DNA of 10,269 nt from JACVRW01 sp035705985 (lineage in GTDB: Bacteria; Actinomycetota; Thermoleophilia; Solirubrobacterales; Thermoleophilaceae): assembly GCA_035705985.1 (NCBI GenBank), contig DASSVP010000044.1:1-10269 (forward strand). Reading direction: 5' to 3'. Every line of letters starts with the position of its first letter. The first letter of the stretch is position 1. The notes under the pieces are model-generated. The model ran no database searches and was not told where the DNA came from. It saw only the letters and a list, made by a program, of their open reading frames with translations. Positions 5,662-10,269 of this stretch are shown piece by piece. A program made the translations under genes and the position numbers.

Positions 5662-7271
5662 CCGACCGCATCCGCCTCAACGAGGGCAACCGGCGCTGGT
5701 GGACGCTCGCGGCCATGTGCTTCGCGCTCTTCATGATCATGCTCGACAACACGGTCGTGAACGTCGCCCTGCCCTCCATCCAGGAGGACCTCGGCGCCTC
5801 GCTCTCCGGCCTCGAGTGGACGGTCAACATCTACACGCTGACCTTCGCCGTCCTGCTCGTGACGGGCGGCCGCCTCGGCGACATCCTCGGCCGCCGCAGG
5901 ATCTTCCTCTTCGGCGTGGTCGTCTTCGCCCTCTCCAGCGCCGCGATCGGCCTCGCGCCCGACCAGGGCTGGCTCGTCGCCGGCCGCGCTCTCCAGGGCA
6001 TCGGCGCGGCGTTCATGATGCCGGCCACCCTCTCGATCATCACGGTGACCTTCCCGCCCGAGGAGCGCGGCAAGGCGATCGGCACCTGGGCCGGCGTCTC
6101 GGCGCTCGCCCTCGCGATCGGCCCTGTGGTGGGCGGCGCGCTCACCGAGTACGTCTCCTGGCGCGCGATCTTCTTCCTGAACCTGCCTGTGGCCGTCGGC
6201 GCGGTGGCCGTGACTCTGTTCGCGGCGCACGAGTCGCGCGACGAGAGCACCCGCCACACGATCGACTGGCCGGGCATCTTCACGATCTCCGCCGGCCTCA
6301 CGGCGCTGGTGCTGGCCCTGATCGAGGGCAACGCCTGGGGCTGGGGCTCGCCGCAGGTGATCGGCCTGCTGGCCACTGCGACCGTGGGCCTCCTCGCGTT
6401 CTTCGTGATCGAGCACAAGGTGCGCGAGCCGATGGTCGACTTCTCGCTGTTCCGCTCGAAGACGTTTCTCGGCTCGAACGCGGTCGGCTTCATCGTCTCG
6501 TTCGCGATGCTCGCGATGTTCTTCTTCACAGCGCTCTACATGCAGAACATCCTCGGCTACTCGGCGATCGAGGCGGGCGTGCGCTTCCTCCCCTCCACCC
6601 TGATGATCGTGCTGATCGCGCCGTTCGCGGGGCGGCTGGCCGACCGCATCGGGCCACGGCCGCCGATGGTCGCCGGGCTCACGCTCACGACGATCGCGCT
6701 GTTCCTCCAGACACGCATCGACGTGGACACCGGCTACGGCCTGCTGCTCCCCGCCTTCGTGATCATGGGCATAGGCATGGCGCTCGTCATGTCGCCGATG
6801 TCCACCGCGGCGATGAACGCCGTCGCGCCGCAGAAGGCCGGGGTGGCCTCCGGGATCCTCTCGATGAGCCGGATGGTCGGCGGCACCTTCGGCGTGGCCG
6901 CGCTCGGCGCCCTGTTCCAGCACATCGCGCGCAACGACATCGCGGACGCGCTCGCAGGGACCGGGATCGGCGCGGCGCAGCAGGAGCGGCTCGTGGAGAG
7001 CCTCGGCACCGCGTCCGACGGCGCCGGGATGCCGCCCGCCGCCGCGGAGGCCGCGCACAACGCCTTCATTCACGCGCTGGCGAGCGGCATGTGGCTGTCC
7101 GCCGGCGTGGCGGCGGCCGGCGTCGTGATCGCGTTCCGGCTGATCGGCGACAGGCCTGCGGAGCGGCCCGCCGTGCCGGAGACCGCGGGCGTGCCCGCGG
7201 CGGACGGATTGCATCCGGCCAAGCACCCCGAGGCGACCGCGACTGCCGAGACGGTTCCGGCCGCACGGTAA
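5658..7271 (+). CDS. MFS drug exporter, DHA2 family (EmrB/QacA type, 14 membrane segments)
   Basis: This 537-aa protein has the DHA2 hallmarks. LDNTVVNVALP is at 29-39 in the first helix, motif A GGRLGDILGRRR at 70-81, and motif C ALAIGPVVGG at 151-160, the signature of antiporters. It is followed by SWRAIFFLNLP (167-177). Hydrophobic segments continue to about residue 495, and the length fits 14 helices. The last 45 residues are a Pro/Ala/Glu-rich cytoplasmic tail. Family members use the proton gradient to expel drugs, dyes or lipophilic compounds across the inner membrane. The substrate is not readable from sequence. The ATGA overlap with marR and the operator in front indicate ligand-induced expression. 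Confidence 0.93.
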   Translation: MTDRIRLNEGNRRWWTLAAMCFALFMIMLDNTVVNVALPSIQEDLGASLSGLEWTVNIYTLTFAVLLVTGGRLGDILGRRRIFLFGVVVFALSSAAIGLAPDQGWLVAGRALQGIGAAFMMPATLSIITVTFPPEERGKAIGTWAGVSALALAIGPVVGGALTEYVSWRAIFFLNLPVAVGAVAVTLFAAHESRDESTRHTIDWPGIFTISAGLTALVLALIEGNAWGWGSPQVIGLLATATVGLLAFFVIEHKVREPMVDFSLFRSKTFLGSNAVGFIVSFAMLAMFFFTALYMQNILGYSAIEAGVRFLPSTLMIVLIAPFAGRLADRIGPRPPMVAGLTLTTIALFLQTRIDVDTGYGLLLPAFVIMGIGMALVMSPMSTAAMNAVAPQKAGVASGILSMSRMVGGTFGVAALGALFQHIARNDIADALAGTGIGAAQQERLVESLGTASDGAGMPPAAAEAAHNAFIHALASGMWLSAGVAAAGVVIAFRLIGDRPAERPAVPETAGVPAADGLHPAKHPEATATAETVPAAR

Positions 7272-7274
7272 TCT
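7269..7274 (+). promoter_or_regulatory. -10-like hexamer before ccr
   Basis: TAATCT overlaps the exporter stop codon (TAA) and ends ten bases before the ccr ATG. With no Shine-Dalgarno sequence in the 13-base gap, a near-leaderless ccr transcript separate from the marR operon is possible. No -35 is recognised, and the hexamer could be chance. Confidence 0.25.
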
Positions 7275-7284
7275 GCCGCCCCCT

Positions 7285-8541
7285 ATGGCGGTGGATGTCG
7301 AGAAGATCTCGGAGATCGACGTCGAGCCGGGCGAGCTCCCGGCCACGATGGCGGCCTGGGTCATCCGTGAGGAGCGCGAGGGCGAGCCGAAGGACGCCTT
7401 CCAGCTCGAGGAGATCGAGGTGCCCGAGCCGGGCGCGTTCGAGGTGATCGTGCGCGTGATGGCCGCCGGCGTGAACTACAACAACGTCTGGGCGGCGCTC
7501 GGCAAGCCGGTCGGAGTTTGGCGCTACGGCGACCACCCCGAGTACGGCCACCACATCGGCGGCTCGGACGCGTCCGGCGTCGTCTGGAAGGTAGGCGAGG
7601 GCGTCACGCGCTGGAAGCCGGGCGACGAGGTGGTCATCCACTGCAACATGGCCTCCTACGAGGACCCCGAGGTCCACGGTCTCGACCCGCTCGCGGCCCC
7701 CAGCCAGATGATCTGGGGCTATGAGACCACCTGGGGCTCGTTCGCGCAGTTCACCAAGGTCCAGGCGCAGCAGCTGCTGCCGAAGCCCGCGGCGCTCACA
7801 TGGGACGAGGCCTCCTCCTATGGGCTCGTCTACTTCACGGCGTACCGCATGCTGCTGACGCAGTGCGACCTCCAGGCGGGCGACCGCGTGCTGATCTGGG
7901 GCGCAGCGGGCGGCCTCGGCGTGTTCGCGACGCAGCTCTGCGCGATGGCGGGGGCGCACGCCGTCGGCGTGGTGTCGAGCCCCGAAAAGGGCGAGCTGGT
8001 GAAGCAGCTCGGCGCCGTCGACTTCATCGACCGCGCGGAGTTCGCCGGGATGATGCGCAAGGGCGGCGAGACTCCCGAGGAGGAGAAGGCGCGCGAGAAG
8101 GTCTCGCGCGAGTTCTCCAAGCGCGTGAAGGGGATCCTCGGCGACGCGCCCGACATCGTCTTCGAGCACGTCGGGAAGGCCACCTTCCCGACCTCGGTGT
8201 TCACGGTCAAGCCGTTCGGCAAGGTCGTGATCTGCGCCGGCACGACCGGCTACAACCTGGACTTCGACGTGCGCTACCTCTGGATGCGCCAGAAGCAGAT
8301 CATCGGCTCTCACTTCGCCAACGCATACGAGTGCAACAAGGCCAACCAGCTGATCGACGCCGGCCAGATCCGGCCGGTGCTGTGGCGTACGCTCGGCTTC
8401 GAGGGCGTCCCGGAGGCGCACCAGCTGATGCTCGAGAACAAGCACCTCGGCAAGATCTCGATCCTCGTGGGCGCGGGCGACGAGGGTCAGGGCAAGACGG
8501 CCGACGGGCCCGGCGCGATCCGCGCGGAGGTGGGCGCATGA
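7285..8541 (+). CDS. ccr: Crotonyl-CoA carboxylase/reductase
   Basis: This 418-aa protein is a medium-chain reductase of the type that reduces crotonyl-CoA with NADPH while adding CO2, giving ethylmalonyl-CoA. The product feeds the ethylmalonyl-CoA pathway for C2 assimilation or supplies polyketide extender units. The NADPH Rossmann motif is WGAAGGLGVFATQL (205-218). Residues known to hold CO2 in this family appear in place: the Asn in NYNNVWA (64-70), Glu147 in WGYETTWGSF, and His343 in GSHFAN. The long ASYEDPEVHGLDPLAAPSQ loop and KVVICAGTTGYNLDFDVRYL (313-332) are also typical. Tyr146 stands where I recall Phe in the characterised enzyme. The tail after 397 is Gly-rich. The gene follows the exporter by 13 bp without a ribosome binding site and overlaps the next gene by ATGA. 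No other pathway enzyme is in the window. Confidence 0.92.
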   Translation: MAVDVEKISEIDVEPGELPATMAAWVIREEREGEPKDAFQLEEIEVPEPGAFEVIVRVMAAGVNYNNVWAALGKPVGVWRYGDHPEYGHHIGGSDASGVVWKVGEGVTRWKPGDEVVIHCNMASYEDPEVHGLDPLAAPSQMIWGYETTWGSFAQFTKVQAQQLLPKPAALTWDEASSYGLVYFTAYRMLLTQCDLQAGDRVLIWGAAGGLGVFATQLCAMAGAHAVGVVSSPEKGELVKQLGAVDFIDRAEFAGMMRKGGETPEEEKAREKVSREFSKRVKGILGDAPDIVFEHVGKATFPTSVFTVKPFGKVVICAGTTGYNLDFDVRYLWMRQKQIIGSHFANAYECNKANQLIDAGQIRPVLWRTLGFEGVPEAHQLMLENKHLGKISILVGAGDEGQGKTADGPGAIRAEVGA

Positions 8542-8852
8542 TCCAGGTGGAGATCCGCTTTCCGATCAACCCGTTCCGGGGCGACAAGTTCGCCGAGGGC
8601 TGGCTGCCGGCGGCCGAGGCGGCGCTCGACTACGGCGCCACCCAGTGGTCGTTCTGCCGCGCGCTCGACGGCAGGCTCGACTTCATCCAGACCGCCCTGT
8701 TCCCCTCGAAGGAGCATTGGGAGCGCTACTGGTACTCGGAGCGGATGGCCGAATACCGCATCGAGCTGGCCGGGACCTACCAGGTGCCGATCCTCCCGAC
8801 CTACTGGGAAGTGGTCGGCGCGGGCGAGGCGGTCAATTCGGCGGCGCAGTAG
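8538..8852 (+). CDS. Small conserved-looking protein translationally coupled to ccr, unknown function
   Basis: I do not recognise this 104-aa protein. It is rich in aromatic residues, above all in ERYWYSERM (62-70), with others at Trp22, Trp37 and Trp90. The alternation of a strand (MIQVEIRFPI), a helix (17-31), two strands (35-54), a helix (57-78) and a last strand (83-93) suggests a ferredoxin-like alpha/beta fold of the dimeric ABM/EthD kind. No signal peptide or membrane helix is seen. Its ATG overlaps the ccr stop (ATGA), which implies a fixed ratio to the reductase and a linked job. A direct role in CoA-ester chemistry is inference. The stop codon lies in the first bases of a hairpin. 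Confidence 0.72.
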   Translation: MIQVEIRFPINPFRGDKFAEGWLPAAEAALDYGATQWSFCRALDGRLDFIQTALFPSKEHWERYWYSERMAEYRIELAGTYQVPILPTYWEVVGAGEAVNSAAQ

Positions 8853-8869
8853 CCGGCTAGCGCCGGCTA
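8850..8869 (+). terminator. GC hairpin after the ccr run, probable terminator without a U-tract
   Basis: TAGCCGGC and GCCGGCTA form a perfect 8-bp stem around a TAGC loop, beginning with the stop codon of the preceding gene. No run of T follows on either strand, so it is not a classical intrinsic terminator. Hairpins without a U-tract are common at gene ends in actinobacteria. It separates the ccr pair from the PH-like gene. Confidence 0.5.
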
Positions 8870-8957
8870 CCGGCGGAAAACCGACGCGAATCTGGCGGGC
8901 ATCCGGCGCGCGGCTCCCCGGTCGGATCGAGAGCATTGCCCCTCGTCCACCCAAGCC

Positions 8958-8962
8958 GGAGG
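8958..8962 (+). promoter_or_regulatory. Strong ribosome binding site deciding the GTG start at 8971
   Basis: GGAGG stands eight bases before GTG 8971. A closer ATG at 8964 runs into a stop after six codons, so the GTG is the start. This is the only consensus-like Shine-Dalgarno sequence I see before a gene in the window. Confidence 0.75.
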
Positions 8963-8970
8963 TATGCACC

Positions 8971-9417
8971 GTGAAGAACGCTGAGAAGCACATCGACCAG
9001 CCGATCGTCGGCTACTGCCTGGTAATGCCGAAGGGCGCCGCGACGGGGATCGTGAGAAGCGCCGTGGCCGGCGAGGTCGGCGGCTCGGCCTGGCGCGCGG
9101 CCTCCGACATGGCGGCAGAACGGCACCACGCCCCCGCGCCGCTCGAGCCCGGCAACACGTCCGTCGGCATGCTCGCGCTCACCGCCGACGAGATCGTGCT
9201 CCTGAACGGCCGCCGCGGAATGGTGAAGCCGGTGGCCACCGGCCTCGCCGGACGGGCGCCGCGATCGGCGGTCGCCGGCGTGGAGCTGGGCAACGGCAAG
9301 CTGACCGCCCCGCTGCGCGTCGCCTGGCAGGACGGCTCGGCCTGGGAGGTCGACGTGCCGCGCGGCGAGGCGAAGCGTGCGCGGAAGCTGGTCGAGCGGC
9401 TGCTGGAGCAGGGCTGA
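8971..9417 (+). CDS. PH-like (bPH/GRAM-type) domain protein, function unknown
   Basis: The product is 148 aa. Residues 1-60 are a poorly structured lead with Gly/Ala-rich patches and no clear signal peptide. Residues 62-146 look like a bacterial PH-like domain. Successive strands are visible in VGMLALTADEIVLLN (65-79), PRSAVAGVELGNG (97-109), LRVAWQDGSAWEVDVPRG (115-132), and a final helix (134-146). Such domains often serve in membrane or stress-related proteins, but no specific role can be assigned. The GTG start is fixed by a GGAGG site. The last four codons and stop (LEQG-stop) lie in an inverted repeat shared with the convergent clpS gene. A 118-bp spacer precedes it, so it is probably transcribed on its own. 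Confidence 0.75.
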   Translation: MKNAEKHIDQPIVGYCLVMPKGAATGIVRSAVAGEVGGSAWRAASDMAAERHHAPAPLEPGNTSVGMLALTADEIVLLNGRRGMVKPVATGLAGRAPRSAVAGVELGNGKLTAPLRVAWQDGSAWEVDVPRGEAKRARKLVERLLEQG

Positions 9418-9450
9418 CGTCAGCCCTGCTCCACGTCAGCCCTGCTCCAG
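9403..9450. repeat. Triplicated 16-bp unit (one forward, two inverted) at the convergent gene ends
   Basis: The unit CTGGAGCAGGGCTGAC occurs forward at 9403-9418, inverted at 9419-9434 (15 of 16, last base C for G) and inverted exactly at 9435-9450. The first two copies make a 28-bp perfect palindrome with no loop. The first and third make a 16-bp perfect stem with a 16-base loop. It supplies Leu-Glu-Gln-Gly-stop to both the rightward PH-like gene and the leftward clpS. By position and pairing it could end transcription in both directions, though no T-run is present. Confidence 0.8.
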
Positions 9451-9729
9451 CGGGGCCATCGTGAGACCCGCGCCGCTCAGCTGCTCCCAGTAGAGCTCCG
9501 CCGGCTCGCGCGCGCCCGCCCAGACGATCGCCCGGCCCTTGTTGTGGATCGTGTTCGCCATCGCCATGCCGTCGTCGTAGGTCACGCCCGGCAGCGTGGA
9601 GGACAGCGCGAACGCCACGCCCTCGAACGTGTTGTGGTCGTCGTTCAGGACGATCACGCGCCAGTTGTCGCCGAGGCCGCTCCCCGGCCCGCCCGTCCGC
9701 GGGAGCTCGACGGTCTCGCCGACGGTCAT
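9436..9729 (-). CDS. clpS: ClpS, adaptor for the Clp protease (N-degron recognition)
   Basis: This 97-aa protein has the ClpS core. VIVLNDDHNTFEGV (26-39) includes the Asn29-Asp30-Asp31 residues that grip the N-terminal amino group of a substrate. HNKGRAIVWAG (62-72) contains the conserved His62. ClpS docks on the ClpA/ClpC ATPase and delivers proteins with destabilising N-terminal residues. Residues 1-20 are the flexible lead (Gly/Pro-rich at 12-20) that is threaded into the ATPase. The ATG at 9729 overlaps the TGA of the upstream MBL-fold gene (ATGA), so the pair is translationally coupled; no separate ribosome binding site is needed. The same frame is open further upstream, but that part is out of frame with the MBL-fold gene and is a shadow. 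No clp ATPase gene lies in the window. Confidence 0.93.
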   Translation of the reverse strand: MTVGETVELPRTGGPGSGLGDNWRVIVLNDDHNTFEGVAFALSSTLPGVTYDDGMAMANTIHNKGRAIVWAGAREPAELYWEQLSGAGLTMAPLEQG

Positions 9730-10269
9730 TCCGCCTTCTTGCGCCAGTAGCGCTCGAGCCCCATGTAGAGCTGGTTCGGCGGCGCCGCCTGCTCGAAGGC
9801 CTCCACCGTGGCGGGGTCGCTGGCGTCGAGGAGCTCCTCCTCCATGCGGGCGATGAAGGTCTCCTCGTCCTTCATGCGCGCTCGCTCGGCCTGGTTCACC
9901 AGCGCGGTGCGGAGGCGGTGCAGGTGGTCCATCACGCTGGTGACCTGGCCGAAGTGCGTCAGGCCGAGGCTCTGGGGATTCCACTCGGTGATCGCGTGGA
10001 TCGAGTCCATCCAGGTCTCCACGTCGATCTCCGGCGGCGGCGTGGGCGCCACGACCCAGTCGTAGGGCGGGACGCGAACCCCGGCCACGTCGCCCACGTA
10101 CGCGTCGCCGGAGTCCTCGTGCAGATAGGAGACGTGGTGGCTCGCGTGGCCGGGCGTGTACGCCACACGGAAGCCCTCCACGGTCTCGCCGCCGCTCAGC
10201 GCCGTGATCCGCTCCTCGGGCACCGGAGCCACCTCGCCCCACAGCTCCCACATGTCGTCGCCGTAGAGC
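9726..10269 (-). CDS. MBL-fold metallo-hydrolase, N-terminus cut by window edge
   Basis: The C-terminal 180 residues are visible; the frame stays open to the right edge and the first visible residues (LYGDDMWELWG) continue a domain already begun. Numbering from the edge, metal-binding residues are His41 in YTPGHASHHVSYL, Asp60 in VGDVAGVR, and His105 in LTHFGQ. The HxHxDH motif should lie outside the window. The helical tail (about 115-180) is rich in Glu/Arg and ends WRKKAE. Family members hydrolyse thioesters, lactones, phosphodiesters and other bonds using two metal ions; the substrate cannot be told. The stop overlaps the clpS start, so the two form an operon running leftward. Confidence 0.88.
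   Translation of the reverse strand, partial: LYGDDMWELWGEVAPVPEERITALSGGETVEGFRVAYTPGHASHHVSYLHEDSGDAYVGDVAGVRVPPYDWVVAPTPPPEIDVETWMDSIHAITEWNPQSLGLTHFGQVTSVMDHLHRLRTALVNQAERARMKDEETFIARMEEELLDASDPATVEAFEQAAPPNQLYMGLERYWRKKAE

Noticed and set aside
5538..7364. A 608-codon open frame on the minus strand opposite the exporter
   Set aside because: It is composed of Arg/His/Asp/Glu/Gly-rich sequence with no motif and lies antisense to a clear DHA2 transporter with membrane helices.
5699..7447. A 582-codon plus-strand frame overlapping the exporter and ccr
   Set aside because: Low-complexity Arg/Gly/His translation; the exporter frame carries all the family motifs.
8850..8869. Classical intrinsic terminator with a U-tract after the ccr pair
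   Set aside because: The hairpin is real, but no T-run follows on either strand, so it was kept only as a probable terminator without a U-tract.
9730..10251. A fused reading frame extending clpS upstream into the MBL-fold gene
   Set aside because: The extension is out of frame with the MBL-fold gene and has shadow composition; ATG 9729 gives a normal-length ClpS.
1..10269. Mobile elements, CRISPR arrays, tRNA or rRNA genes
   Set aside because: No transposase, integrase or terminal repeats, no regularly spaced repeats, and no cloverleaf or rRNA-like segment were seen. The only repeat cluster is the 16-bp unit at 9403-9450.

Overview
The window is GC-rich throughout. It has dense, short-gapped genes, several GTG starts, few Shine-Dalgarno sequences and several -10-like hexamers placed directly before start codons. 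Together with the gene content (a YgfZ-like protein, a MarR/DHA2 exporter pair, crotonyl-CoA carboxylase/reductase and ClpS), this fits a high-GC actinobacterium, perhaps of the Thermoleophilia/Solirubrobacterales type. That placement is inferred from style and content, not from a marker gene. I see no RNA gene, insertion sequence, phage gene or CRISPR array, and no gene-free stretch longer than about 210 bases.

Left part (1-2941): a Tat-exported multicopper oxidase, cut by the left edge, runs leftward. It shares a 31-bp divergent promoter, which carries a short palindrome, with a rightward run of three genes: a YgfZ/GcvT-like Fe-S maintenance protein, a PlsC-type acyltransferase and a small putative lipoprotein with a cupredoxin-like fold. 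This run meets a leftward pair head-on, and the two stop codons interlock in a single CTAG.

Centre (2938-5230): the leftward pair is a glutathione S-transferase-like protein followed by a 438-aa protein of unknown function. The latter joins long coiled coils to what looks like a PD-(D/E)XK nuclease core. I regard it as the most likely undescribed protein here. About 200 bp upstream of the GST start lie a possible gene remnant and then a perfect 18-bp palindrome.

Right-centre (5221-8852): the palindrome surrounds the GTG start of a MarR-family repressor gene. This gene overlaps a 14-helix DHA2 drug exporter gene by ATGA. Thirteen bases later comes crotonyl-CoA carboxylase/reductase, itself overlapped by ATGA with a small aromatic-rich protein I cannot name. 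A GC hairpin closes the run.

Right end (8853-10269): a PH-like-domain protein with an ideal GGAGG ribosome binding site converges on a leftward MBL-fold hydrolase (cut by the right edge) and clpS, which overlap by ATGA. At the convergence point a 16-bp unit is present three times, once forward and twice inverted. It encodes the same Leu-Glu-Gln-Gly-stop ending for both genes.
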